The notes beneath the pieces were generated by a model. It saw only the letters and a program-made list of their open reading frames with translations, was not told the DNA's origin and did not search any database. A DNA stretch of 64,000 bases, from positions 11,550,001 through 11,614,000 of the forward strand of contig BSBN01000849.1 in assembly GCA_027924645.1 (NCBI GenBank), written 5' to 3'. Source of the stretch: Cunninghamia lanceolata (taxonomy: Eukaryota; Streptophyta; Pinopsida; Cupressales; Cupressaceae). Position 1 is the stretch's first letter. Every line of letters begins with the position of its first letter. Below, piece by piece: positions 1-10,990 of the stretch. Made by a program: the position numbers and the translations under genes.

Positions 1-330
1 ATTATGATTACAATTAGGGTTTGAATTAGGGAAGTTAGGGTTAGGGTTAGAATTAGTAATAGAATTAGGGTCATGGTTAGAGTTAGGGTTATTGATAGAA
101 TTAGGGTTAGAATTATAGTTATATTTAGTGTTAAGAATTAGTGTTATAATTAGGTTTAGGGCTAGGGATAGAATTAGGGTTAGTGTTGTGATTGTCATTA
201 GGGTTAGAATTAGTATTAGGGTAATAATTGGGGATAGAATTAAGGTTAGTCTTAGGATTAAGGTTAGGGTTACGATTTTGGTCACAATTATTGTTATGGT
301 TACAATCACAATCTTTATGGTAATTTGATT
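1..330 (+). repeat. Degenerate interstitial telomere-like repeat
   Basis: The stretch is dominated by variants of TTAGGG separated by AATTAG, GTTAG or ATTAGT spacers, such as gttagggttagggttag near 45-62. It resembles decayed telomere-type DNA rather than a clean TTTAGGG array. The array probably continues left of the window. A short open frame inside it is only a translation of the repeat and is not a gene. Confidence 0.7.
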
Positions 331-1148
331 AAATAAGATTCAAATTTGCATATTGTAGGACTTTGTAGAAATTACTTTAAATGTCAAAGTGGAATGAATA
401 TTCAAACATTGGTTTTTTCTAATGTTATGTTCTCTAAAGCTAGAAAGAACATGCAATTTTTCTTCACTAAACTAAAAAATTCAAAAGTAAAATAAAATAA
501 AATAAATTTTAATATTAAAATTACATAAATCAATTTGCACAAAGACAATTTGGCAAAGACTTACTTCCCAATTATAACTAGGACATTGTTTACCAGTGTT
601 ATGATTTTATACATTAACAAAAATGTAGACAATATTACCTTTAATTAGACTTAAAAAATTATCTTAATGTTTGTTACACGTTATAACTAACCAAAGATTA
701 CACTTAGCTTAGATTTTTCTAAAGAAACATTTGCTAGCCCTATCCCTAATTTAAACCATAATTCTAAGCCTAAATCTAATTCTAATTCCAACCCTGACCC
801 TAATCATAATTTAGACATGGTAAATTATTAGCATATTTTAGATTTAGGGTTAGGGTTAAGTTAGAGTTATGATTAGACTTGTGACTATAGTTGCTAAGTT
901 AGCATATTTATATTTTAAAAAAATATATCTAAAATACGTTGGAGAGATATCCTTATGCAAGTGCTTATTTTTTAAATTAATTTACCAAGTAAAAGTGGAA
1001 TAAGTGCCTAGGAAAATATCTCTTCATGTATTTGAGATATATATTTTTAAATATAAATATATATATTTATAAGCTTAATCCCAAAATTAAAAAATAATTA
1101 AAAAAAAAGGAATACACGCTTTAGTGCATGTAATGCATTATCCCCCAC
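331..1148. repeat. AT-rich spacer with telomere-like remnants in both orientations
   Basis: Mostly AT-rich DNA without a credible gene. Around 735-815 the telomere-like motif appears in CCCTAA orientation (ccctatccctaat, aaccctgaccctaatc). At 840-870 it returns as TTAGGG (gatttagggttagggttaag). The flipped blocks suggest inversion, or insertion of separate repeat fragments, next to the array at the left edge. Confidence 0.5.
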
Positions 1149-1449
1149 AGCCGACAGAAAAATAACGCGTAGAACATGCACCCATAAGGATTATACTGCC
1201 ATGTATTTGTCCGTTGAATGTCAAGCTTAGTAAGATATTTCCGTGTTGGCAGTTACCGTTTTAAAATTCCGACGCGAACCCAAAACGGTTATCTGACACG
1301 CTATTCCACGTACTCATTTTCTTACGCGGTTTCCACTACTGCATGCACACCTCCAACCTGCTTTAAAAAACCACACATTCCGGATCCTCATTTACTCCTA
1401 TTCTATGCCGCTTAACATCCTTCTCCAGCTTCTTCATTTCTGAAAAGTA
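1149..1449 (+). promoter_or_regulatory. Upstream region of the EF-hand gene with two CGCG boxes
   Basis: This 300-base stretch is richer in G and C than its AT-rich surroundings and leads into the start codon. It holds two matches to the VCGCGB core bound by CAMTA (calmodulin-binding) transcription factors: ACGCGT at 1165-1170 and ACGCGG at 1324-1329. An ACGT core lies in ccacgtac at about 1306-1313. No classic TATA box is obvious at the usual distance, although tattctatg near 1398 is possible. A CT-rich leader (ccttctccagcttcttcatttc) runs up to the ATG. A regulatory role is inference. Confidence 0.4.
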
Positions 1450-1923
1450 ATGGCCGATCTGAATGAAATTCAGAAAGCATACAAACTTATCGATGAAAAT
1501 GCAGATGGAAGGGTGAGTGTGGATGAAATCAGTCGCTTCGTCAACAAGCTCGGAATACAAATGTCAGAAGAAGATGTGAGATATATGCTCAGGACCCCTC
1601 TCTCCAAGGACCACGATGGTAGCGATAGCATTGAATTCGAAGAGTTTGTGCATTTCTATCAATCTATCTTCAACAATGATTGTGAAGAATTAGAAGATGA
1701 ATCGAAGGATTTAGAGGAAGCATTTAGGGTTTTTGATCTGAATAATGATGGATACATCTCTTCTACTGAGTTGCAACAAGTACTGTCTAAGTTAGGACTA
1801 ATCTCTCAGGGCCAACACCCTCAGCAGTGCCAGGAAATGATATGTAGATTTGATTCGGACTGCAATGGGGTTATAGATTTTTCTGAATTCAAGAATATGA
1901 TGTCCTCCAAACTTTCTCCCTGA
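1450..1923 (+). CDS. Calmodulin-like EF-hand calcium sensor
   Basis: An intact, intronless frame of 157 codons from ATG to TGA. Four EF-hand loops are visible: D15-E26, D54-E65, D96-E107 and D135-E146. Loops 1, 3 and 4 follow the D-x-N/D-x-D/N-G pattern with Glu at position 12. Loop 2 has Asp (D59) where the loop Gly is expected, so its calcium affinity may be reduced. An acidic linker (about residues 76-90, rich in E and D) joins the two lobes, as in calmodulin. The length is close to calmodulin (149) and typical of plant CML proteins. There is no N-terminal MGxxxS myristoylation signal, no signal peptide and no membrane segment, so it is probably cytosolic or nuclear, binding Ca2+ and then target proteins. 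It is the only apparently intact host gene here and stands alone beside retrotransposon-rich DNA. The family call is firm; the exact CML member is not resolved. Confidence 0.93.
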   Translation: MADLNEIQKAYKLIDENADGRVSVDEISRFVNKLGIQMSEEDVRYMLRTPLSKDHDGSDSIEFEEFVHFYQSIFNNDCEELEDESKDLEEAFRVFDLNNDGYISSTELQQVLSKLGLISQGQHPQQCQEMICRFDSDCNGVIDFSEFKNMMSSKLSP

Positions 1924-4473
1924 GAGATGGACCTCCATTGTTGGCAGGTTTTATGTCCATCACTTGTGACAACATTTATTATCTGGTAATGCTGTTTTTG
2001 TATTTTTGTTTTTGCTCATACAAAATGCCCATTTTGTGTGTCACACCAGCCACAAACATTTTTGGTTGAAGAGACATTTCGATTTAACCTAGTATATGGA
2101 TGTTCTTTCCTTTTTATCTTTTCCATATTTGATGAGTGATGTTTCCGTTGTTTTATGCAATATACATTAGTAATAATAACATTTATAGGTGTTATTAAAT
2201 AGTTGATTTTCATCATTCTTTACAATTTCTAAATTTAGTATTATATATTTATATTTCTTTTATAAAGTTATTTTATATATTGTTTGGTGAAGAAGATTAT
2301 AAGTATTTGATTCTATAAGTCATTCAATAACACATTACTAATTCATTAGTTTTGATAATATTTCATCTAACATTTCAACTATTAATTTAATAGCTTTGGC
2401 TTGAGCAATCAATAGTCATCTAATATTTCCAAATTGTGGATTATATTTTTTTTAAGAAAGAAATGTTGCTCTATATAATTGTATTCATACATATCACCAA
2501 CACAAATAAAAGTATCAAAAGATTCTTAAAGAATATTGCATATTAACAAAAGGACTAATAATTTCAAGGAAAATTTGCATATGACTAGAGTATTAACATG
2601 CTAAAAAAGAAAACGTGTATTATTACATTAACTTTAGCTAAATAGATAAAATATAACTTAATGATTCAATCTACAAAAAAAACTAGTGTCATACAATTTG
2701 TTGTCTTTGTTTTAGACTATGTCCCACATAGACTTTGTGGGTGTGCCCCTCTACCAATCGTCTCTTTTTTGTGAATAATATACTATTACCTTTGAGTGTT
2801 TTAAAAGGTAATCAAGGCAATATTCATTAGAAAAAACAATCATAGTTATTGTGTTGTTACAAGTGCCATGGTTGCACATGATTTGAATAAAGGTTATACA
2901 TACTCTAATTTTTTTCCTCAGATTATAGATTATTAAAGTGAAACATTCCAATGATTTACATAGTATAAGCATGTTAGGTTGTTTCAATATCTAGACCCTT
3001 TAGTTTCATACTAGACCTGACATGTCCCTTAAATATGTGCAATTCCCCAAGTCCATCATCATATAGATTAAATTATTAGAACCAATAGAAAAAATGAATT
3101 ATAAATTAAAAAATTATATTCACATAACAATTAAAATAAAAATGTTTTCACATATTTTGAGATAACTAAAATCTATCTTTGACACTTTTTGGTCTCAGCT
3201 ATGATATCCAACATTGAGGATAAGAGCTATTTGTGTTCATGTTTTTCACTTCACTTCAACATCATTTGCTACAAGTCTCATTTGATAATGGGCACCTTCA
3301 TGCTTCATGGCTCACATTAGTTTTTATTCTTTGATATATTAAGGCTTCAAGATCCTTTTATTTCATATGCATTTGAAAGTTGTCATATGCCAAAAAAATG
3401 GATGAATCTATTTTGAAGTCTTCATTATAGTTTATAGTTTTTATCCATTTTCCCTAAAAGGGTTATTAGAACCTACTAGTAAAACTCTTCATTTAGTAGT
3501 TTTTCTTAGCCTCAATTGGTAGGTGAATGTATATGTAATCTAAAACCTATAATTTTATTTTACTTGGGTAGGGGATTCAAATACTTTATGCTTACCTATA
3601 AAAGGAAAAGAACTATAATACACAAAAACATGATACTAAAGTTACATAATGAATAGATGGAGTTTCCTCTAGCATTAAGGCTTGACCATTAAGAATGTCT
3701 ACTCATTTTTTTCTTGAGAACAAAACATAAAACCACTAGAAATACATGAAAAGAATCATAACAGTTCAAAATTGACACAAAATCCTCTCAAATCATATAA
3801 CTGTAGATCAAAAGACCTACATTTTGATGCATTCTTTATTTTGGTTGGTTCATGTGATAGAATCAATTTTGGGAGTACATACTGATTCACGTCTTGAGGC
3901 ATCAATAGAAACAATTTGAATAACAGACAAATGGGAGCCTAAGGCATCAAAGGATTCTATGACGATTTCATCTTCCCATCAAAGTTTCTTGCATGATCAA
4001 AAGAGGAAAAGGAGCTCCACGTGTCAACATCGTGCAACATCTTGAGGTTTGATAGTCACGACAATGTTTCTTTTGTGCTATTGGCAGAGGATGCAATGTG
4101 TCAGCATGGTGCATCATTTTGAGATGATAGATGTTGGTAGGGTTTCCTTGTGCACCATTCACCAAGTCCTTCATAGTGGAATCCACATGAGGCTATTTAT
4201 GACATTATTTCAAGCTTGTCAGTTCTATTGGTATATTGTGTTGTGTCATTGGCTTAGGACATACTATTGGGATAAATTATCATTAAATTTGCAATCCTAA
4301 CCATTTTCATGTGTCTCTAGAGTTCTTGGAAAGTGTTATCCAACACATAAGGACTTGAGAGATAAAATATTTTTTAATTATATCATTTGAACATGTTGAA
4401 GTTATCTCATATGAGGTTGGACCCAATTTGAGCACCCACTTTGGAAGTGGAGCCCATGGAGACTTTGTGTTGA
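1924..4473. other. 3' flank of the EF-hand gene and AT-rich spacer
   Basis: The T-rich stretch after the stop codon to about 2200 probably holds the 3' untranslated region and polyadenylation signals. The rest is AT-rich, with only short frames and no recognisable protein. A degenerate direct repeat lies at about 4018-4130 (gtcaacatcgtgcaacatc against gtcagcatggtgcatcat). The last ~75 bases resemble the sequence on the far side of Copia-1 at about 14300-14365. Nothing else could be identified. Confidence 0.5.
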
Positions 4474-5345
4474 TGATGCAGAGGCAAAAGTCCCCCTATC
4501 AAATCTACAACAAATATCAACACAAAAGCCTATGCAAGAAGGTTACAAATGAAGTGAAACAACAAAAAAATAGAAGAGAAATATGCAACACTTATTTTAT
4601 TTCAATAAGAAATTTTATTACATCAACATGAAGCTTCTAAGATTCCTAGAATCATACATGCAACACCTAGAACAACTAAATTTTCAGCATCCTCAACTCA
4701 TTTCCCAACATCTGGGTCTCTCCTTAATTTTTCTTCTCCCAGCTCCAATAAAAACCTGTCACTTATTCCTTTTCTCATGCCCTTATTTCTCTGAATTTCT
4801 TAACATGGTTTCTGGGTTTCATGTCTCTCCTTCCCGGCTTTCCAGAACATTTTAAATTTCTTAATTTTGATAAGATATACAAAAGTTATACTTATTTTAC
4901 TGAGACTGGGTCTCATAATTACGACCCCCCATTTTTGGAGTTACAAATTTTTAGAATTACTAAAATAAAATTGGGAGTTAAGTCAACCAACCTAGGCCAT
5001 AAAGACCACTTACAAGATTCCTTACTCTATGATGGTTACAATAATAAGTGCCATTAATTCTATGATTCTTGGCAGCCCCACTTATGATGAAAATCAGCCC
5101 CCACTAAAATAGAATTTAATGCCTTTGCATAGGAACGATATTCTCCACTATTTGAGGCATTTATAAATTACCGGGGTATTTTTCTACAAAAATTACATTT
5201 ACTAATATCCCAAGGAAAATTATATTTGTTGCAAATTAAAATATTATTTCCCAAGCCCATAAACCTTATTGAAAACAAACTAAATTTAAATAATAATATT
5301 TTTGGTGATGTTGATTGCCAATTTGTTATGGATGCTCCTACATCA
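4474..5345 (-). repeat. NA1 3' LTR
   Basis: This 872-base repeat matches 6351-7242 along its length with scattered substitutions and small indels. It is the downstream LTR because the primer site adjoins the other copy. Its edges are TGATG and CATCA, abutting the GTTGA duplication on the left. The proximal side (5346-5356) is only weakly purine-rich when read on the minus strand, so the polypurine tract is poorly defined. Confidence 0.88.
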
Positions 5346-5526
5346 TACTCCCAGAGAAAAAAAAATTTAAGCCCCATTGAATTATTGTTTTCTTCCTTGT
5401 CTTCCAGTTATTCTGCACCTCATCCTTCATTTTTACAAACATCTCTGGTCCCTTCTTCCTATTCTTCTTCTTGTGCCTTCTTCTATCCAATATTCTCTCA
5501 ACGTCTAGGCTCCAAAACTCCATCTC

Positions 5527-6235
5527 TTATGCATATACCTCAGTAGCTTTATCTTTGTCTTCATCCTCATCATTGGAACACCATATGACATCATATTCAC
5601 CTTTAGTGTAACCTACATCATACTCTTGCAAACCTTCATATACATCATTTGAAACATCCTTATTAGCAATTTCATTATCAACAATAACTTGATCATGAAT
5701 ATCAACACCAATGTTATCAACAACCTTATCATCAACAACTTGAGTATCAATATCAAAATTATCAGCAACCTCAACAACCATATCATTAATCTCAACATCA
5801 ATAGCGTCATTAACAACTTGATCAACACCATATTTCTCACCTTGCACATCTTGAACATTGGATTCAAACTTTACCTCTCCATGTATGGCTGTTTTCCTTA
5901 ATTGCCTTCTTCTTCTTTGCATAATCTTCTTGATGGGCCATGTAAATTTTTTCTTAATTTTCAAATGCCAACTTTGCAATTGCTACAACTCCATTTGGAA
6001 CTCCCTATTTGTTCTTTCCATATCTTCTTCCATATGTTTCAAATCTTTTTCCAATTCTCTTATTTATTTCTCAACCTCTATTTGCCTCATCTTTTCCTCT
6101 TTCTTCTTCCTCTCCTTTTCTTCTTGCTTCTTATTTTTTGAACCTCCAACATGCAAGTACCTTCTAAACAAATCCATCTCCTCTTCAAGCAAGTTTCTCC
6201 TTGCTTCTCTTTATCTTTGCCTCACCTAGGTCTCT
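5527..6235 (-). pseudogene. NA1 internal protein remnant, coiled-coil and acidic
   Basis: Read on the minus strand, one frame runs from about 6235 to 5527 and is broken by in-frame stops near 6070 and 5985. The first part is a lysine- and glutamate-rich helix typical of coiled coils (KKQEEKERKKKEEK). A basic patch follows (KKIMQRRRRQLRK). The last ~100 residues are a low-complexity Asp/Val/Asn/Ile segment ending in a DEDEDKDK tail. None of the canonical retrotransposon domains is visible. The protein is not recognised. Its basic then acidic layout might suit a nucleic-acid-binding structural protein, but that is a guess. Confidence 0.5.
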
Positions 6236-6336
6236 TCTCTTTTCCCCCTACCTAGTCTTTTGGCAACCAGTTTCTCTGTTCAACCTACACAAACAAAAAC
6301 CCACAAACACCAAACTCTCTTGGCCAGACCTTCTAA

Positions 6337-6348
6337 GCTCTGATACCA
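6337..6348 (-). promoter_or_regulatory. NA1 primer binding site (initiator tRNA-Met)
   Basis: On the minus strand this reads TGGTATCAGAGC, the usual plant complement of the 3' end of initiator tRNA-Met. Two bases (AT) separate it from the end of the LTR at 6351. It identifies 6351-7242 as the 5' LTR. Confidence 0.9.
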
Positions 6349-6350
6349 AT

Positions 6351-7242
6351 TGATGTAGAGGGAAAAGTCCCCCTTTCAAAACTACAACAAATACCAACAC
6401 AAAAGCCTATGCAAGAAGGCTACAAATGAAGTGAAACAATAGAAAAATATAAGAGAAATATGCAACACTTATTTTATTTTAATAAGAAATTTCATTACAT
6501 CAACATGAAGCTTCTAAGATTCTTGGAATCATACATGCAACACCTGGAACAACTAAATTTTCAGCATCCTCAACTCATTTCCCAACATCTAGGTCTCTCC
6601 TCAATTTTTCTTCTCCCAGCTCCAATAAAAACCCATCACTTATTCATTTTCACGTGCCCTCATTTCTCATAATTTCTTAAAATGGTTTCTGGGTTTCGTG
6701 CCTCTCCTTCTCGTTTTTCCAGAACATTTTATATTTCTTAATTTTGATAAGATATACAAAAGTTATACTTATTTTACCGAGATTGGGTCTCATAATTATG
6801 ACCCCCATTTTTGGAGTTATAATTTTTTAGAATTACTAAAATAAAATTGGGAGTTAAGTCCACCAACCTGGCCCATAAAGACCACTTACAAGATTCCTTA
6901 CTCTATGATGGTTAGAATAATAAGTGTCATTAATTCTATGATTCTTGGCAGCCCCACTTATGACAGAATCAACCCCACTTGTGATAAAAATCAGCCCCCA
7001 CTAAAATAAAATTTAATGCCTTTGCCTATGAAAGATATTCTCCACTATTTGAGGCATTTATAAATTATCAGGGTATTTTTCTACAAAAATTACATTTACT
7101 AATATCCCAGGAAAAAATATATTTGTTGCAAATTAAAATATTATTTCCCAAGCCCATAAATCTTATTGAAAACAAACCAAATTAAAATAACAATATTTTT
7201 GGTGATGCTGATTACCAGTTTGTTATGGATGCTCTTGCATCA
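6351..7242 (-). repeat. NA1 5' LTR
   Basis: This 892-base repeat pairs with 4474-5345. Read on the minus strand it starts TGATG and ends CATCA. It is followed on the plus strand by the GTTGA target duplication at 7243-7247. Only 26 bases of host DNA (7248-7273) separate that duplication from the one of Copia-1. Confidence 0.88.
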
Positions 7243-7278
7243 GTTGACTTCTTGTAGTCTATTTTAACTTAGTGATAC

Positions 7279-8519
7279 TATTGCAAGTATGGGCCTAACG
7301 GGTGTTGTCATTAATGTCAACATACTCCTGTTGCATTGATGAATATGATTGGATGAGCTGAGTGTTGAGGATATTGGGAAAATTAATCCTAATCAGGAAC
7401 AGAGAAGAATAGTGAAGATAGTGAGTAATGATCCAACATAAGATGACTCTCAGAGGATGCAGTTCAAAGGGTTTGTAGATATATGTCTTAAGGTGATCCA
7501 GTAAAGATTTTAGAGGTCTGCATGAAGATCTGAAGAAGTTGTGGCCACTCAAGTTAAGCTGGTTCCAGCAAGTGTTCAAAGGTGACAGAGTGACACAGAC
7601 AGGTCCGGTGAGATCCATAAATGCATTATCCTGTTCTACAGATCTAAGGGAGTGTTGAGGAAGTCTTTGTGAAGTTTCAACTCGATTGGTTCATGGTATG
7701 GAGGTTTGCAAGCATCCATTCCTTTTTGACAATGATGACAGACTATGTTCTTGAGGTTCTAGATGAAGGAGAGAAGGATTTCAGTAAGCAGATGAAGTGT
7801 GGATATTCTTGGTGATTCAAGAAAGCTTGTGGAGATCTTTGGATCATGTCCAGTTTGAGTTGGTGGTCCACATTAGAGTTAGAGTTTGTAATTGAAGAAT
7901 AACTTCTGATTGATGGTGTTCTTCCTGAGACTGGCTGACCGAATAACTTACACATCCTACAAATGTTCTTATAGTTCTTTGCCAACTTAGATGATTATTC
8001 CTAAGTCGATGTCTTGTATAAATAAGGGATTGTAAAGTCATTTCAAAGCAAGTCTTGTGGAGATGTGACTGTGGTAGTGAGGAGGAGACCGAAAGGTAGA
8101 GTAGAAGTATTGGACTTAAATGGAACTGATTTAAGCATGGTGAAGATGTTATTCTCCAGTTCAAGTATGTTATACTTATCATTTTGTAGACAATGTGTCT
8201 CTTGTAGGTAGTGAGCCTCTTGTGAGCAGTGTGCTCAGGCAGTGATCCCTAATTGGCATGTGCCATTTTGTTCTTTCTATTCTTCTAAAAGAGAATATAA
8301 TCTTGGGTTAATCACCTCGTGGTTTTTCGCTTAACCAGGTTTTCCACGTCAAAATCCTGGGGTCTTATGTGTTGATGTGTTTCTGCTCTTGATTTAATGC
8401 ATTATGTTTCCATGATTGATTTATTGATATGCTGCTAAATCACAAAAGGATTTAAGTGCATAGAAAGTTTTGACAACTGATTCACCCCCCCCTCTCAGTT
8501 GTTTGTCCTAAATCTAACA
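7279..8519 (+). repeat. Copia-1 5' LTR
   Basis: The 1241-base LTR pairs with 13060-14292. It begins TATTGCAAGTATG, where the 3' copy has TGTTGCAAGTATG, so the terminal TG has decayed to TA by a G-to-A change. It ends in ...AATCTAACA. A TATA box (tataaata, 8017-8024) lies about 740 bases in, leaving roughly 500 bases of R-U5. The end is marked by a C-run and cagttg before the primer site. Confidence 0.92.
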
Positions 8520-8521
8520 AT

Positions 8522-8533
8522 TGATATCAGAGC
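8522..8533 (+). promoter_or_regulatory. Copia-1 primer binding site
   Basis: TGATATCAGAGC differs from the standard initiator tRNA-Met complement TGGTATCAGAGC by one G-to-A change. It follows the LTR after two bases. The change probably happened after insertion. Confidence 0.85.
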
Positions 8534-8575
8534 CAAGTTCCTCTAAAAAGGCTTAACCGCTTGAGGAGATCCAGG

Positions 8576-9670
8576 ATGTCATCCTACAAGAAGGATAGTC
8601 CAAAGTTTGATGGAACCAATTTTAATCTTTGGAAAAGTCACCTGAAATGTCACTTGTGATGTATGGGAATGTAGTACTGGAACATGGCTTCAACAAAGTA
8701 TACTCCTCCACAGGGTGGCCTGAAAACCCAAAATAAAATCACAGATGCTAAAAATAATCTGTGGACTATAGAGGCTCTTCTAAGCATATTATCTGATTCA
8801 GAGCTTTCTAATGTTGTTGATCTACCAACTACTTTTGAGATTTGGCAAAAATCGAAACTTCTACATGAAGGAGACAAGTATGTTAAATGTGCAAAGTTAC
8901 AGAGTCTAAAAGGGAAATTTGAAAACCTGAAGATGAGAGATGAGGAAAATATAACCACTTTTATGCCAAGAGTAAATGAGATTGTCTGTGGCATTAGATG
9001 TGCTAGTGGAATCTTGGATGAAGATGAGATTGTTGGCAAAGTTCTCAAATCCCTTCCTGCTTCTTATAAAATCAAAGTTGATGCCATTGAAGAATTCAGA
9101 GGCCATACAACTGTTACAAGAGATCAATTGGTTAGTAAATTGGTTGCATTTGAAATGACCAAGTTTAGAGATGCCTCCCCAACGACTGAATCAGCATTCA
9201 AAGCCAGTGCCTCTATAAAAGGTAAACAAGGGTTTGATCCGGGAGAGAACTCTTCAAGGAAACTATCATGGTATGAAAAAGCAAGAAAAGACCTGGAAGA
9301 AAAAGAAGCTAAAACTGCTCACTTTGAAGCTCTTATTGCAAAAAGACTGCCAAGAGGATCTGGTAAGTATGAAGGGAAATTGCCTTTTAAGTGTTTTAAC
9401 TGCAATAAGATTGGTCATTTTGCCTCAAGGTGTCTGAAAAGATTTTCAAGGCAAAATCCTAACAAGCCAAGGTTCCAAAAGAACTGTTACTATGTACATC
9501 AAGATGATGATAATGAAGGAGTAACAGATGATGAATCAGAGATAGGAAACAAATCCAGAAATGAATGGGTGTTCATTACCATCAAGGAAGAAGATCCAAT
9601 GTCCTCTATATCTGTCAATCATAAGACTGTGGAAAGAGATTTGGCTGCCCAAGTTGAAGAGAAGGATGAT
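8576..9670 (+). pseudogene. Copia-1 gag (capsid and zinc knuckle), broken
   Basis: The frame starts at ATG 8576 (MSSYKKDSPKFDGTNF), the usual opening of copia gag. It meets in-frame stops at 8657 (TGA) and 8672 (TAG), then stays open to 9877. The capsid region of UBN2 type covers about 8684-9200 and includes the FENLKMRDEENI segment. A CCHC zinc knuckle with spacing CX2CX4HX4C (CFNCNKIGHFASRC) lies at 9392-9433. Gag would form the virus-like particle and bind the element RNA. An acidic linker leads straight into the protease. The two early stops alone would abolish translation. Confidence 0.9.
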
Positions 9671-10060
9671 TGGGTCATTGATAGTGGATGCTCTCACCAT
9701 ATGATAGGTGACAAAAATAAGTTCATAGATTTGGAGAGGTATGAAGGAGTGGTAAAGTTTGGTGATAATTCTACTGGTAGAATCAGAGGTAGAGGAACTA
9801 TCTCTTTTGATGGAAGGAACAAAACCGGTAATGTACTGTATGTTGAAGGATTGAAGCACAATCTTCTTAGTGTTGGATAGTTGGTGGACAAAGGCTATGA
9901 TCTCTGATTCAAGAATAGAAAATGCAAGATCTTTGAAAGTTCTAGAATAGAGATTGCATCCGGTATTCAAACTAAATGTAATATCTTCCACTTGGTTGGT
10001 ACTGGTAAAAGTTGCTTATTTGTTCAAGTTGATCAGAGTTCGTTGTGGCATAGGAAAACG
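9671..10060 (+). pseudogene. Copia-1 aspartic protease, broken
   Basis: The retropepsin motif WVIDSGCSHHM starts at 9671, with the catalytic Asp codon at 9680, so the active site is intact. The later NLLSVG block is also present. In-frame stops at 9878 (TAG, at the expected Gln of SVGQL) and 9905 (TGA, at an expected Trp) cut the domain off from the rest of pol. The enzyme would cleave the gag-pol polyprotein. It lies in the same frame as gag, so a single polyprotein is inferred. Confidence 0.88.
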
Positions 10061-10990
10061 TGTCATGTGAATTTTGATAATATCATCAAGATAAGCAATA
10101 CTCAGGTTGTAAGAGATCTTCCAAAACTAGTGAAACCTACAAATAGTTTGTGCAAAGAATGTCAGTTGGGAAAACAAAACAGAGTCTCATTCAAAAGCAA
10201 GGAACAATCTTCTATCAGATTATTGGACTTAGTTCATACTGATCTTTGTGGTTCGGCAAGAATCAAAAGTGTGCAAGGTGATAGATACTTCATGTTATTA
10301 ATTGATGACTATTCTCGAATGATGTGAGTAACCTTTCTAAAAGAGAAATCAGAAGCTCTTGAGAAATTCAAAATATTCAAGGTTATGGTAGAGAATGAAA
10401 CCGGATTAAAATTGAAATGTCTAAGGTCTGATAGAGGTGGATAATTCACATCCGGTGAGTTCATAGAATTCTGTGAGAAACATGGAATAAAGAGACAGTT
10501 GTCTGCTCCTAGGACTCCACAGTAGAATGGAGTAATGGAAAGAAAGAACCGGACCATCCAAGAAGCATCTAGGACAATGATGATGGAAGCAAATGTTCCT
10601 CAAATCTATTGGAGAGAAGCTGTCAGCACTGCAGTTTATACTCTCAATCGAGTACAAATCAGAAGCAATACTGGTAAGACTCCTTATGAACTTTGGTTTG
10701 GTATCACTCCTACTGTGAGATATTTTAGAGTCCTTGGAAGCAAATGTTAAATCAAAAGAGATGAAGATCTAAGCAAGTTTGATGCTAGAAGTGATGAAGG
10801 AATATCCGTGGGTTACTCTACTCAAAGCAAAGCATACTGGTGTTATAATAAGAGACTGAGAAAGATTATAAAAAGTACAAATGTGAAGGTTGATGAAGGA
10901 ATTGAAAAACCCTCAAGGTTTTATGAATATGATCGAGATGATCAGAATGGTGTTCTGATTCAAGGAGCACAAGCTCCTTCTACAATTTAG
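10061..10990 (+). pseudogene. Copia-1 integrase, broken
   Basis: The pre-integrase zinc region includes C-K-E-C-Q-L-G near 10155. The catalytic core follows with Asp at 10241 (HTDLCG), Asp at 10430 (RSDRGG) and Glu at 10538 (ERKNRT), so the DDE triad survives. Stops interrupt it at 10325 (TGA), 10442 (TAA), 10523 (TAG), 10748 (TAA) and 10988 (TAG). Integrase before reverse transcriptase places the element in Ty1/copia. The protein would insert the cDNA and make the 5-base duplication seen at the element's borders. Confidence 0.9.

Larger units (their letters stand above)
4474..7242 (-). mobile_element. NA1: short non-autonomous LTR retrotransposon
   Basis: Two direct repeats of about 880 bases flank roughly 1 kb of internal sequence. 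Both repeats begin TGATG and end CATCA. The whole is bordered by a perfect 5-base target duplication, GTTGA, at 4469-4473 and 7243-7247. The primer binding site lies beside the right-hand repeat and reads on the minus strand, which sets the orientation. The internal part encodes only a broken lysine/glutamate-rich and acidic protein, with no protease, reverse transcriptase or integrase. The element must have moved with enzymes from elsewhere. It resembles a small LARD or large TRIM. No family name can be given. Confidence 0.9.

Noticed and set aside
128..328. Open frame rich in Arg, Val and Ile
   Set aside because: It is a translation of the telomere-like repeat and starts at GTG.
6337..6350. 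tRNA-Met gene fragment
   Set aside because: Only the 12-base complement of the tRNA 3' end is present, and it sits beside an LTR. It is a primer binding site. The same holds at 8522, 38886, 39728 and 61894.
8650..9048. 132-codon minus-strand open frame
   Set aside because: It is antisense to the clearly coding gag of Copia-1 and has no domain of its own.
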